A stretch of DNA of 64,000 bases, from positions 119,733 through 183,732 of the forward strand of contig CAWEXB010000012.1 in NCBI GenBank assembly GCA_963812915.1. The letters are read 5' to 3'. The stretch's first letter is position 1. Every line of letters starts with the position of its first letter. Origin of the DNA: JACVRW01 sp963812915. Lineage in GTDB: Bacteria; Actinomycetota; Thermoleophilia; Solirubrobacterales; Thermoleophilaceae. Positions 17,826 through 26,793 of this stretch are shown in pieces. A program made the translations under genes and the position numbers. The notes beneath the pieces were generated by a model that searched no databases, had not been told where the DNA came from, and saw nothing but the letters and a program-made list of their open reading frames with translations.

Positions 17826-19379
17826 TCAGTCTTCGACGACGTTCCTGCCCTGCTCCCGCAGGAACTGGGCAACGTAGCGGGGCCCCAGGCCGCCGCGGTT
17901 GGTCGAGCCGGAGCCCTTCCAGCCGGCATAGCTCTGCTGTCCCGGCCAGCCTCCGCTGGTCGCGCCGGCCGCGCGATTGACGAACAGCGTGCCCGCCTGG
18001 ATCCGCTCCAGGAACGCGGCGACCTCCGTGTCGTCCTCGCTGAACAGCCCGGCCGTCAACCCGTACACCTGGTCGTTGGCGCGCGCGAGCGCGGCCCCGA
18101 GCGACGGCACGCGCTCGACCACGAGCAGCGGCACGAACAGCTCGTCGCGGATCAGGCGGTGGTCAGCCGGGAGGTCGGTGACGATCGTGGGCTCCACGAA
18201 ATGCCCCCGCTGCCGCAGGCCCTCGCGCGCGTCGCCGCCGCCCAGGACGACGTCGCCGTCGCGCCGCGCATCCGCAGCGGCGCGCCGGAACCGATCGCGC
18301 GCCGCCGCGGTGTGGACGGGGCCCAGCGCACAGCCGGGCTCGGCCGGATCGGCAGGCCGCCACTCGGCGCCGCTCGCGATCAGGCGGGCGACGAGGTCGT
18401 CGTGCACCGTCTCCTCGATCAGCACGCGCGAGCAGGCCGAGCACTTCTGCCCGCTGAGCCCCCAGGCCGAGCGGCTGATCCCCGCCGCGGCCTTCTCGAG
18501 GTCCGCCGTCCGCGTGACGATCGCCGGGTTCTTACCGCCCATCTCGACGATGCAGGGACGCGCGAAGCCGGCGCCGGCGAGGAACCGCGCCGCGATCCGC
18601 CGCCCGACCGCGTAGGAGCCGGTGAACACGACCCCGTCCAGACCCGGCGCGGCGACGAGCGCGCGCCCCGTCGCGTCACCGCCCGTCACTACGTTGAAGA
18701 CGCCGGGGGGAAGGCCGGCCTCGAGCATCATCTCGGCCAGCCGGACGCCCGCGCGCGACGTGGTCGGCGAGGGCTTGGCGACAACGGCGTTGCCCGTGAG
18801 CAGCGCTGCGACGGTGGGCCCGAGCACCAGCGCGAGCGGGAAGTTGAACGGCGCGATCACGCCGAAGACGCCGAACGGCCGCATCACCGAGGAGTTGCGC
18901 TCGGCCGGCCGCGCCGACGCGAGCGGGAGCTCGAAGCCGTCGGCGGCCTGCGCACCGTAGTAGCGGATCAGCTCGAGGGCCTCGTCGACCTCGCCCATCG
19001 ACTCGACGCGGTTCTTGCCCACCTCGAGCGTGAGCGTCGCGGCGAGCTCGCCGGCATGCTGCGCGATCTGCTCGCCGACGCGCGCCAGCAACGCGACCCG
19101 CTCCGCGATCGGGCGTCGCGCCCAGTCGCGCTGGGCACGGTGCGCCGCGCTCACGGCATCGGCCACGTCCTCGTCCGACGCCGAGGCGAAACTGCCGAGC
19201 ACCTCGTCGGCGTGCGCCGGGTTGACCTCCTCGAAGGGCTCGCCCCGCCCGGGCCGCCAGTGCCCGCCGACGAGGAGCCGGTGCTCGCCGGAGCGGGCGC
19301 GCGCCGTCTGCAGCCCGTCCTCGAACGCCGCGTCCGCCGCCGGGTCGAGCGCCTTGGATGTGTAAGTCGTCGCGCTCAC
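17826..19379 (-). CDS. Aldehyde dehydrogenase, 1-pyrroline-5-carboxylate-dehydrogenase-like
   Basis: A 517-residue NAD(P)-dependent aldehyde dehydrogenase. Motifs present are VIAPFNFPLAL, VVAKPSPTTSRAGV, the catalytic Glu in CIVEMGGKNPAIV, the catalytic Cys in SGQKCSACSRVLI and a C-terminal AGWKGSGSTNRGG. The tail RYVAQFLREQGRNVVED resembles RocA/PutA-type glutamate-semialdehyde dehydrogenases, so oxidation of a semialdehyde formed by the adjacent amine oxidases is likely. The GTG start overlaps the stop of the upstream FAD oxidase (GTGA). Specific substrate not provable from sequence. Confidence 0.88.
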   Translation of the reverse strand: MSATTYTSKALDPAADAAFEDGLQTARARSGEHRLLVGGHWRPGRGEPFEEVNPAHADEVLGSFASASDEDVADAVSAAHRAQRDWARRPIAERVALLARVGEQIAQHAGELAATLTLEVGKNRVESMGEVDEALELIRYYGAQAADGFELPLASARPAERNSSVMRPFGVFGVIAPFNFPLALVLGPTVAALLTGNAVVAKPSPTTSRAGVRLAEMMLEAGLPPGVFNVVTGGDATGRALVAAPGLDGVVFTGSYAVGRRIAARFLAGAGFARPCIVEMGGKNPAIVTRTADLEKAAAGISRSAWGLSGQKCSACSRVLIEETVHDDLVARLIASGAEWRPADPAEPGCALGPVHTAAARDRFRRAAADARRDGDVVLGGGDAREGLRQRGHFVEPTIVTDLPADHRLIRDELFVPLLVVERVPSLGAALARANDQVYGLTAGLFSEDDTEVAAFLERIQAGTLFVNRAAGATSGGWPGQQSYAGWKGSGSTNRGGLGPRYVAQFLREQGRNVVED

Positions 19380-20587
19380 CACCGCACCGGGACCCCGGCC
19401 TCGGTGGGCTCCAGCGGGCGCCCGAGGCGGCACTCGGAGAGGTCGATCTCGGGCGGCCTGCCCTGCAGTAGCTGCGCGATCAGCCGCCCGGTCATCGGCC
19501 CCGCGGCGTTGCCATAGACGTGGCCGGAGGCCACGAACAGCCCGGGCTCGGCCTCGTCGATGACGGGCATCGTGTCGCTCGTGTACGGCAGCAGGCCGGC
19601 CCAGACGCGATCGATCGGCGCGTCCGCGAGCCCCGGGTAGTCGGTCGCGATCGCCTCGGCTATCGCCCCGATGCCCGCGAGCGTCGGGCGCGAGTCCAGC
19701 TGCGCGGGGTAATCCATCGCGCAGCCGAGCAGGACTTGGCCGTCGGGACGCTGCGCCAGCAGGTGCAGGAGCTCGATGCCGCGCGCGGACTCGTAGCCTG
19801 CACGGAACAGCTCTGCGTCCCATGAGGGCAGCTCCCGAAACAGCCGGTATTGCTTGCTCGCAAGCGGCCCGTACACGAGCGGCCCGATCCGCAACGGCAG
19901 CGGCTCCGTCGCGATCAGCTGGAGCCGCTCGGCGCCGATCGCCACATGGACGCCGGCCGCGGCGAGCAGCGCCGTGCTCCACGCGCCGGCGGCGATCACC
20001 ACGGCGTCGCCGCGCACGTCGCCTGCGTCGGTGCTGACGCCCACGACGTCGTCGCCGGACCTCAGCAGCCCCGTGACGGTCGCGCCCTCCCGCAGTTGCG
20101 CGCCCTCCGCCCGCGCGCCCGCGGCCAGCGCCCGCACGACCGCGGGCGCATCGATCTGGGCGTCCTCCGCGCAGTAGCTGGCCCCGAGAACATCGGCGCG
20201 GATCGGCGGCACGAGCCTGCGCACGACGGCACCGTCGACCAGTTCCACGTCGAGGCTGTCGCGACGGCGCGCCGCCACGAATTCCTCGAAGACACGGCCC
20301 TGCTCGGGCGTGTTGAAGAAGATCACGCCGCCCTCCGCGCGGAACTCGAAAGGCTCGGGCAGCTCGTCGAGCAGCTCGGGGTAGAGCCGGCGTCCGGCGC
20401 GCGCGATCTCGAGCGGGAATCCGGGGTTGCGGCAGTGCAGCCACACGAAGCCCGGGTTGCGTCCCGAGGCGCCGTAGCCGACGTGCTCGCGCTCGAGCAG
20501 CGTCACGTCGAGTCCTTCCCTGGCGGCGAAGTACGCGGTTGCACAGCCGACGATGCCGCCACCCACGATGACCACGCGGCGGCTCAT
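19376..20587 (-). CDS. FAD-dependent oxidoreductase, DAO family (amine/imino-acid oxidase subunit)
   Basis: 403 residues. The N-terminal dinucleotide motif is VVIVGGGIVGCATAYFAARE with the ribose-binding acidic end LLERE, and GYGASGRNPGFVWLHC is the flavin-proximal segment. The C-terminal VWAGLLPYTSDTMPVIDEAE and GLFVASGHVYGNAAGPMTG complete the FAD site. It is of the D-amino acid oxidase/sarcosine oxidase beta type. It overlaps both neighbours by 4 bp. With a second DAO protein and a 2Fe-2S subunit it likely forms a membrane-independent heteromeric dehydrogenase such as the hydroxyproline, opine or sarcosine type; the substrate is unknown. Confidence 0.9.
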   Translation of the reverse strand: MSRRVVIVGGGIVGCATAYFAAREGLDVTLLEREHVGYGASGRNPGFVWLHCRNPGFPLEIARAGRRLYPELLDELPEPFEFRAEGGVIFFNTPEQGRVFEEFVAARRRDSLDVELVDGAVVRRLVPPIRADVLGASYCAEDAQIDAPAVVRALAAGARAEGAQLREGATVTGLLRSGDDVVGVSTDAGDVRGDAVVIAAGAWSTALLAAAGVHVAIGAERLQLIATEPLPLRIGPLVYGPLASKQYRLFRELPSWDAELFRAGYESARGIELLHLLAQRPDGQVLLGCAMDYPAQLDSRPTLAGIGAIAEAIATDYPGLADAPIDRVWAGLLPYTSDTMPVIDEAEPGLFVASGHVYGNAAGPMTGRLIAQLLQGRPPEIDLSECRLGRPLEPTEAGVPVRW

Positions 20588-21741
20588 CGCATGTATCCGC
20601 CGTAGTAGTCGCCCGCCGCGGTGACTGATGCGGACCGCCCCGCGAAGCGGTCAGGGGCGAACGGCGCCAGCAGCGTGTCGCGACCGTGCCCGGCGATCTC
20701 GCGCGCGAGTAGCTCGGCCGCGAAGGGCGCGAGCAGCATCCCCCTGCCCGACCAGCCGCACATGGCGAAGAAGCCCGGCAGCCGCCCATGCTCGCCGACC
20801 AGCGGCCGCTTGTCCGGGGTCGTGTCGTAGACGCCCGCCCACTGCCGGATCGCGCGCAGCCCGGCGAGCCGCGGCGCCTTCTCGAGCAGCAGGCGCGCGG
20901 TCCGGCCAAGGAACCTGGGGCTGGACTCCTCGGTCATGCCGAACTGCTCGTCCGGGTCTGTGACGCCGGCGACCAGCTCGCCGCGCAGCGTCTGGTTGAA
21001 CCAGCCCTCCTGGGGCCGGTAGAACGTGACCGCGGCACTCATGAACGGCCGGCGCGGCTCGGTCACCAGGGCCTCGCGCCTGATCGGCCGGTTCGGGAGC
21101 TCAACGCCGCCGAGCTCGGCGATCTCCGACGACCTTCCCCCGGCGGCGTTGACCACGACGTCGCCCGGCACGGTACGCCCGCTGCGCAGCACCGCGCCGC
21201 ATGCGCGTCCGCCCTCGGTCGCGACGCCGGTCACCGGCTCGCCGATCTCGAACCGCACACCCGCGTCGCGCGCGGACAGGTAGTACGCGTGCAAGGCAGC
21301 GTCGTGATCGACGATCGCAGCGTCGCCGATCACGCCGCCCACCGGCGGCTCACCGCCCTGCAGCACTGGCACGGCGTCGAGCACGGCGCTCGCGTCCACG
21401 ACACGCGCGCGGGCGTCGTGCTCGTCCCACATCGGCTGCAGCGGCTCGACGATCGCGCGCTCGTCGTCGCCGTAAAGCGCCCACACGTAGCGGGTCGGGT
21501 AGAGCAGCGGGTTGCGGCCGCCTGTGACCGCGTCGACGCGCGTCCACTTGTCGGACGCGCGGCAGGAAAACTCCGTCAGGTCGGCGGTGAGCTGCATGCG
21601 CCGGACCCGCCCGACATTGCGCGCCGAGTTGCCCGCGCCCGGGTAGCGCGCCTCGACGATCGTGGACCGCCCGCCGAGCCGGCTCAGCTCGACCGCCAGC
21701 GCGAGTCCTGCGATCCCGCCGCCGACCATCACGCTATGCAT
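20584..21741 (-). CDS. FAD-dependent oxidoreductase, DAO family, sarcosine-oxidase-beta-like
   Basis: 385 residues, second DAO-type flavoprotein of the operon. It shows VMVGGGIAGLALAVELSRLG, then GAGNSARNVGRVRRMQLT, a His/Arg-rich flavin loop typical of sarcosine oxidase beta relatives. GVYDTTPDKRPLVGEHG and MCGWSGRGMLLAPFAAELLA form the C-terminal FAD site. Its ATG at 21741 overlaps the stop of the 2Fe-2S gene by 8 bp, and its own stop overlaps the next start. Two different DAO subunits in one operon suggest a heteromer or sequential steps. Confidence 0.9.
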   Translation of the reverse strand: MHSVMVGGGIAGLALAVELSRLGGRSTIVEARYPGAGNSARNVGRVRRMQLTADLTEFSCRASDKWTRVDAVTGGRNPLLYPTRYVWALYGDDERAIVEPLQPMWDEHDARARVVDASAVLDAVPVLQGGEPPVGGVIGDAAIVDHDAALHAYYLSARDAGVRFEIGEPVTGVATEGGRACGAVLRSGRTVPGDVVVNAAGGRSSEIAELGGVELPNRPIRREALVTEPRRPFMSAAVTFYRPQEGWFNQTLRGELVAGVTDPDEQFGMTEESSPRFLGRTARLLLEKAPRLAGLRAIRQWAGVYDTTPDKRPLVGEHGRLPGFFAMCGWSGRGMLLAPFAAELLAREIAGHGRDTLLAPFAPDRFAGRSASVTAAGDYYGGYMR

Positions 21742-22966
21742 CGGCCGCGAGCTCCTCGAGCGCGATGGGCCGGGCGAGCGGGCGCGCGCGCGTCGGCGCC
21801 GGCTCCACGCCCTGCTCGCGCAACACGGCCAGAACGGCCGCCGCGCAGAGCTTGCCCTGGCAGAAACCCGTCATCGCGCCGGTCCGGCGCTTGACCAGCT
21901 CGGGATGCGCGAAGCCCTGGGCCACGCACGCCTTCAGGTCGGACACGCGCACGTCCGCGCACGCGCACGCCAGCGCGTCATCCGCGGCCACGACGTCGGG
22001 CACCCCGGAGCTGCTCGCGGCGGCCTCGCCCACCAGCTCCAGCCACGGCGGCGTATCGCTCAACGCCATGATGGGAAGCCCGTCGCCACTGAGCTTCGCC
22101 GTCGCGCCGGCCTGCAGCGCGAGCTCGATCGCGGGCTGGCGCACGCCGACGATGAACAGGTCACAGGCGATCCGGCGGTCGGTGATCACCGCTTCGACGT
22201 TGCGATTGCCCGCGATCGCGCCTGGCGCGACATCGTGGAGCCAGACGAGCGCCAGCCCGTGGCGGGCGGCCAGCTCCCTCGCGCGCGCGAACCGGTCCGG
22301 CGCCGCCCAGACGGCCACCTTCACCCCGCGTCGTAGGGCTCCCTGGTCGCCGTAGCGCTCAGCCGCGGCCAGGCCGACCACGCCGGGCAGGTCGTTGCCC
22401 GGGATCGGCGGCAGCCGCTCGTAGCTGCCCGTGTCCAGCACAAGCAGCTCGAAGCGCAGGGTGAGCATGCGATCGCCGCGGAGCAGCGTCAGGGTCCGCC
22501 CCGGGTACACGCCCACCACGGTGTCGCCCCGCGCGGGCTCGATGACGAACGCTCCAGGGCGATCGCCACCGGCCCCGACCACCACCGTATGCGCATCGAG
22601 CTCCTCGTACGCGCGCACGGGCCGGCGCGGCGGCGGAGGGGCCAGCGGCGGCGCGGACGAGATGTAGCGAAGCGCGTGCAGCATGAAGCGGCGCAGGCGC
22701 CGCGGCCGTAACAGGCGCCGCTCCCAGAACCAGGGCGTGCGGCGCTCGACGACGCGGCCGAGCACGCGAAGGCGACCGGGCGGTGCGCCATGATGATGCG
22801 ACGCGACCTGACATGCGAGCACCGTCCCGGCGGCCGTGGCAATCTGGCATTGGCCACAGTAGCCGCGTCCGCAGAGCGGCCCGCGCGGCCGGTGGTAGCG
22901 CAGGCTCCTCGAGAGGGCGGGATCCGCGGCGCGGATCGCCCGACTCGCCGCTGTCTCCGGTGTCAT
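21734..22966 (-). CDS. 2Fe-2S / pyridine-nucleotide-type redox subunit of amine dehydrogenase (degenerate nucleotide domain)
   Basis: 410 residues resembling the alpha subunit of sarcosine/opine/hydroxyproline oxidases. An N-terminal 2Fe-2S ferredoxin stretch is PLCGRGYCGQCQIAT with a fourth Cys in VLACQVA. The central region should bind FAD/NAD, but its first glycine motif is replaced by VVVGAGGDRPGAFV, so binding may be lost or altered. The C-terminal BFD-like cluster has ACACADVRVSDLKAC and GFCQGKLCAAAV. ATG 22966 is used; the in-frame ATG at 22981 is an alternative that would abut the putative operator. First gene of the minus operon. Confidence 0.82.
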   Translation of the reverse strand: MTPETAASRAIRAADPALSRSLRYHRPRGPLCGRGYCGQCQIATAAGTVLACQVASHHHGAPPGRLRVLGRVVERRTPWFWERRLLRPRRLRRFMLHALRYISSAPPLAPPPPRRPVRAYEELDAHTVVVGAGGDRPGAFVIEPARGDTVVGVYPGRTLTLLRGDRMLTLRFELLVLDTGSYERLPPIPGNDLPGVVGLAAAERYGDQGALRRGVKVAVWAAPDRFARARELAARHGLALVWLHDVAPGAIAGNRNVEAVITDRRIACDLFIVGVRQPAIELALQAGATAKLSGDGLPIMALSDTPPWLELVGEAAASSSGVPDVVAADDALACACADVRVSDLKACVAQGFAHPELVKRRTGAMTGFCQGKLCAAAVLAVLREQGVEPAPTRARPLARPIALEELAADA

Positions 22967-22982
22967 CGCTGGGGCTCGCATT

Positions 22983-23003
22983 GATATTTGTGATAACATA
23001 CCA
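22983..23003. promoter_or_regulatory. Putative operator/promoter A (TGTGATAAC site) between divergent operons
   Basis: The 43 bp between the divergent start codons contain gatatttgtgataacatacc, one of the few AT-rich spots in the region. The core TGTGATAAC (22989-22997) recurs exactly at 26798-26806 and 27796-27804. Half-sites around the centre are imperfectly palindromic (GT-N4-AC). A GntR regulator encoded at the end of the minus operon is the natural candidate ligand. Inference only. Confidence 0.6.
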
Positions 23004-23009
23004 GGTCTG

Positions 23010-23996
23010 ATGACCGTCGCCCCGCGCGTTAGCGGACCGAAGCTCGGCGAGGTGACGCGGCGCGTCGTCGCCGAGTACCTTGGCACGCGGCCCGGCGAGA
23101 AGTTCCTGCTCGTCACCGACGCGGCCGTCGCTCCACGCTTGTCCGAGGCGATCATGCGGGCTGCGCGCGCAGCCGGAACCGACCCGGCGCAGATCCGGAT
23201 CGCGACGCGCGGGACCAGCGGCGATGAGCCGCCGGCGCCGGTGGTCGCGGCGATGGTCGAGGCCGACGTCTGCCTGTGCATAACGGCCCGGTCGATCTAC
23301 CACACCAACGCGACGGGCCGCGCGCGGGCCGCCGGGACGCGCGGCTGCTTCAACGCCCCGGTGGACATCGAGGCCTGGACCAATGGGGCAATGGCCGCCG
23401 ACTACGGCGAGATCAGGAAGGTGGCCGAACGGCTCGCCGCGCGCCTGCGCGCCGGTACCTGGGTGCGCGTGACCTCGCCCGCGGGGTCGGACATCACCGT
23501 GAACCGCGGCGGGCGCGAGCCGCGCGGGTGGTACACGGCGATCGTCCGCGAGCCGGGCGAGATCTCCGCGTTACCCGGCGGCGAGGTGTCGTTTCCGCCG
23601 CTGGAAGGGACGGCCAACGGCACGATCGTCTTCGAGCGCGTCGTGACCGACCTCCGCGCCATCGGCGAGCCGATCCGGATCACGGCGCGCGACGGCGAGG
23701 CGGTCGCGATCGACGGCGGCCGCGACGCGGCGCGCCTGCGCGCGCTCGTCGACGGGGTCCGCGGGGCGCGGAACATCGGCGAGCTGGGGATCGGGCTCAA
23801 CCCGGCCGCCCGCGTGAGCGACGACATCACCGAGACCAAGAAGCGCGAGGGAACGGCCCACTTCGCGCTCGGCGACAACGCCGGCGGATACGGTGGCGTG
23901 GTGGAGTCAGCGATCCACCTCGACGGCATGCTCTTCGACGTCACGGTCACGATCGACGGCGACGTCGTCGTCGCGGACGGCCGGGTACTCGTTTGA
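23010..23996 (+). CDS. M29/aminopeptidase-T-like metal-dependent protein
   Basis: 328 residues. ITVNRGGREPRGWY, LPGGEVSFPPLEGTANG, GELGIGLNPAARVSDD and AHFALGDNAGGYGGVVESAIH match the C-terminal metal-site region of leucyl aminopeptidase T-like proteins. That group also includes 2,5-dihydroxypyridine 5,6-dioxygenase (NicX). The family therefore spans peptidases and ring-cleaving enzymes, and I cannot choose between them. ATG 23010 lies only 10 bases from operator A with a weak AGG upstream, so the transcript may have a very short leader. Its stop overlaps the next gene's TTG. Confidence 0.8.
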   Translation: MTVAPRVSGPKLGEVTRRVVAEYLGTRPGEKFLLVTDAAVAPRLSEAIMRAARAAGTDPAQIRIATRGTSGDEPPAPVVAAMVEADVCLCITARSIYHTNATGRARAAGTRGCFNAPVDIEAWTNGAMAADYGEIRKVAERLAARLRAGTWVRVTSPAGSDITVNRGGREPRGWYTAIVREPGEISALPGGEVSFPPLEGTANGTIVFERVVTDLRAIGEPIRITARDGEAVAIDGGRDAARLRALVDGVRGARNIGELGIGLNPAARVSDDITETKKREGTAHFALGDNAGGYGGVVESAIHLDGMLFDVTVTIDGDVVVADGRVLV

Positions 23997-25294
23997 GCGC
24001 AGAAGGCCGCTCCGCGTCGGCTGCGATCCGCGATCGCATCCGGGCGCTGGAGGGCAGCGGCATGCGCACGTTCTCCGAGCCTGAGCCGCTGGTGTGGGCG
24101 CGCACCGCCGGAAGCTGGATCTGGGACGCCGACGGGCGCCGCTACCTCGACCTCTACGCCGGCTTCGCGGCCGCCAGCGTCGGCTACTGCCATCCGCGCG
24201 TGACCGCGGCGATCGTCGAGCAGGCGCAGCTGATGACGCACTGCCCGTCCGCCGCTCCCGCGGCCGTGCGCGCCGAGCTCTACGAGCGGCTCGTCGCGCT
24301 CGCCCCGACGGGCCTTGACCGCGTGCTGCTCGCGGTGACGGGCGCGGCCGCGAACGAGCTGGCGATCCAACTCGCGCGCGCCGCGACCGGCCGCCGGCAG
24401 GTGATCAGCTTCTCGGGCACCTACCTCGGGCGCAGCGTCGGCACGGTCGGCCTGGCCGGCAAGAGCGCCTACCGCGAGCAGCTGCGCGTCCCCGCCGGCG
24501 GCCAGTTCCTGCCCTACCCGGACCCCTACCGGTCGCCGTGGACGGGCGGCGCCGATCCGGGGCAGCTCGTGCTCGGCCTGCTCGAGCAGCTGCTGACCGA
24601 TCCGGCGTCGGGCCTCGACCGGCCGGCCTGCATCGTGTTCGAGCCGATCCAGGGCAACGGCGGCGTCGTGATCCCACCCCCGGGCTTCCTGGCCGGGCTG
24701 CGACGGCTCGCCGACGAGGCCGGCGCGCTGCTGCTGTTCGACGAGATCCAGTGCGGGCTCGGCCGCACCGGGCGGATGTGGGCGTGCGAGCACGAGGGCG
24801 TCGTCCCCGACCTGATGACCGTCGGCAAGGGGATCGGCGGCGGCCTCGCGCTCGCGGCCGTGCTCGGCACGACGGACGTGATGACCACGTGGGAGCCCGA
24901 CGCGTTCACCTCCACGTTCCTCGCCAACGCGCTCAACGCGGCCGCGGGCGTGGCGGCGCTCGACGTCGTCGTCGAGGAGCGGCTGGCCGAGCGCTCGGCG
25001 CGGCTCGGCGCGCATGCGCTCGCGACGCTCCAGGCGGGGCTGGCTGGGGCGGACCACGTCGGCGACGTGCGCGGCCGCGGGCTGTTCGTCGGCGTCGAGT
25101 TGGTGGCCGATCGCGACGGCCGCGCTCCCGCCCCGGAGCGCTGCGCGGCGGCCATGCGGGCGCTGCGCGAGCGCGGCGTGATCGTGGGGCGCGGCGGTCG
25201 CCACGGCTCGGTCGTCAAGCTCTCGCCGGCGCTCGTGATCGAGGAGGATGATCTCGAGGCGGGGCTTGCGGCGGTCATAGAGGTGCTTGCCTGA
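23993..25294 (+). CDS. Class III aminotransferase (4-aminobutyrate/ornithine type)
   Basis: 433-residue PLP enzyme. The TTG start at 23993 overlaps the previous stop (TTGA). YLDLYAGFAAASVGYCHPRV is the N-terminal signature, VTGAAANELAIQLAR corresponds to the usual TGSEANE phosphate-site motif with Ala changes, LLFDEIQCGLGRTG is the PLP-Asp motif, and MTVGKGIGGGLALAAV holds the Schiff-base Lys. It probably transaminates an omega-amino group to give a semialdehyde oxidised by the following dehydrogenase. Substrate not determinable. Confidence 0.93.
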   Translation: MSAEGRSASAAIRDRIRALEGSGMRTFSEPEPLVWARTAGSWIWDADGRRYLDLYAGFAAASVGYCHPRVTAAIVEQAQLMTHCPSAAPAAVRAELYERLVALAPTGLDRVLLAVTGAAANELAIQLARAATGRRQVISFSGTYLGRSVGTVGLAGKSAYREQLRVPAGGQFLPYPDPYRSPWTGGADPGQLVLGLLEQLLTDPASGLDRPACIVFEPIQGNGGVVIPPPGFLAGLRRLADEAGALLLFDEIQCGLGRTGRMWACEHEGVVPDLMTVGKGIGGGLALAAVLGTTDVMTTWEPDAFTSTFLANALNAAAGVAALDVVVEERLAERSARLGAHALATLQAGLAGADHVGDVRGRGLFVGVELVADRDGRAPAPERCAAAMRALRERGVIVGRGGRHGSVVKLSPALVIEEDDLEAGLAAVIEVLA

Positions 25295-26760
25295 TCTTCG
25301 AGGCGCGACACCTGATCGGCGGCAGCCGCAGCCGCGAGGGCGAGACGTTCGAGTCGCGCTCGACCCGCGACGGCTCGGTGCTCGCGCGCGCCCCGATCGC
25401 AAGCCCGGAGATCGTCGATCGCGCGGTGGCGGCGGCGCAGCACGCGTACGAGCGCAGCGACTGGCGCGAGCGCCGCGCCGCCGGCCGGGCCGACGTGTTG
25501 CTCGAGCTCGGCCGCCGGCTCGACGACCGCGCCGAGGAGCTGGCGCGCCTGATCGCGGCGGAGATGGGCAAGCCCTACCGGCTCGCGCTCGACCGCGAGG
25601 TCCGCGGCGCAGCCGACAAGTGCCGCTACTTCGCCGGGGCCGCGCGCGCGATCGAGGGCGAGGTGACGGGAGCGTCGCCCGCTCACATCCTCGACATCAC
25701 CGTCCCGGGCCCGGTGGGCGTGTGCGCGCTCATCATTCCTTGGAACGACCCCGTCGACCTCGCCGTGCGCAAGCTCGGCGCGGCGCTCGCGGCGGGCTGC
25801 ACCGCGATCGTCAAGCCGTCCGAGGAGACGCCGGCGTCGACCGACGCGCTGATCGGGCTGCTCGAGGACCTGCCCCTTCTGCCGCCGGGAGTCGTCAACC
25901 TCGTCCACGGCCCGGGCGACCCGACCGGCAGCGCGCTCGCCGCCCATCCCGGCGTCGACATGGTCTCGTTCACCGGCTCGACGGCGACCGGCCGGCGGGT
26001 CATGGCCTCGGCGGCCGGCACGCTCAAGCGCGTCTCGCTGCAGTGCAGCGGCAAGGCGCCGAGCCTCGTGTTCGCCGACTGCGAGCTCGACAAGGCGCTC
26101 GACGCGCTCTCGTACGGCGCGTTCCTGTACGGCGGCCAGTCGTGCACCGCGGCGACGCGGATCATCGTCGAGCGGCCGCTGTACGACGAGTTCGTCGCCC
26201 GGCTCGCGGCCCGCGCGGAGTCGATGCCCGTCGGCGATCCGCTCGACCCCGGGACGCTGATCGGGCCGCTCGTCTCGCAGCGCCACGTCGCCCGCGTGCG
26301 CCGCTTGCTCGAGACGATCGCGCCCGCGGGCGGGACCGTCGTGTCGGGCGGCGAGGTCGACGGCCTGCACGTCGCGCCAACGATCGTCGCCGGCCTGCCC
26401 GCGGACGCCGCTGTCGCCAGTGAGGAGGTGTTCGGCCCGGTCGTCTGCGTGTTCGCCGCCGACGGCGAGGACGAGGCCGTCGCGCTGGCCAACGGCGTCC
26501 GCTACGGGCTGGCCGCGTCGGTCTGGACGACCGACGTCAACCGCGCGCTGCGCGTCAGCCGCCGGCTCGAGGCCGGCGACGTCTGGGTCAACACGCACTA
26601 CCTGCGCCAGCCCGAAACGCCGTTCGGCGGCTGGAAGCAGAGCGGCGCCGGCCGCGAGCTCGGGCTCGCCGGCCTTGGCGAGTACGTCGCCCACAAGCGG
26701 ATCGCGTTCGACGCCTCGCCCGCCTTCCACCTCAAGACCTGGTGGCAGCGGCGCGACTGA
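25291..26760 (+). CDS. Aldehyde dehydrogenase family protein with altered catalytic Glu motif
   Basis: About 489 residues, coupled to the aminotransferase. The frame has no ATG, GTG or TTG before residue ~30 of the expected protein; the CTG at 25291 overlapping the previous stop (CTGA) fits the overlap style of this operon, with an alternative GTG at 25378. The NAD-binding motif is ALIIPWNDPVDLA, the nucleophile lies in GGQSCTAATRIIV, and PETPFGGWKQSGAGRELG is normal. The catalytic-Glu motif, usually ELGGK, reads VSLQCSGKAPSLVF, so the general base is Gln. This suggests altered chemistry or substrate. Its 3' part was duplicated downstream (27541-27758). Confidence 0.88.
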   Translation: MIFEARHLIGGSRSREGETFESRSTRDGSVLARAPIASPEIVDRAVAAAQHAYERSDWRERRAAGRADVLLELGRRLDDRAEELARLIAAEMGKPYRLALDREVRGAADKCRYFAGAARAIEGEVTGASPAHILDITVPGPVGVCALIIPWNDPVDLAVRKLGAALAAGCTAIVKPSEETPASTDALIGLLEDLPLLPPGVVNLVHGPGDPTGSALAAHPGVDMVSFTGSTATGRRVMASAAGTLKRVSLQCSGKAPSLVFADCELDKALDALSYGAFLYGGQSCTAATRIIVERPLYDEFVARLAARAESMPVGDPLDPGTLIGPLVSQRHVARVRRLLETIAPAGGTVVSGGEVDGLHVAPTIVAGLPADAAVASEEVFGPVVCVFAADGEDEAVALANGVRYGLAASVWTTDVNRALRVSRRLEAGDVWVNTHYLRQPETPFGGWKQSGAGRELGLAGLGEYVAHKRIAFDASPAFHLKTWWQRRD

Positions 26761-26793
26761 CGCGCCACGGGCCGAGCTTCGATCCATGTAACG

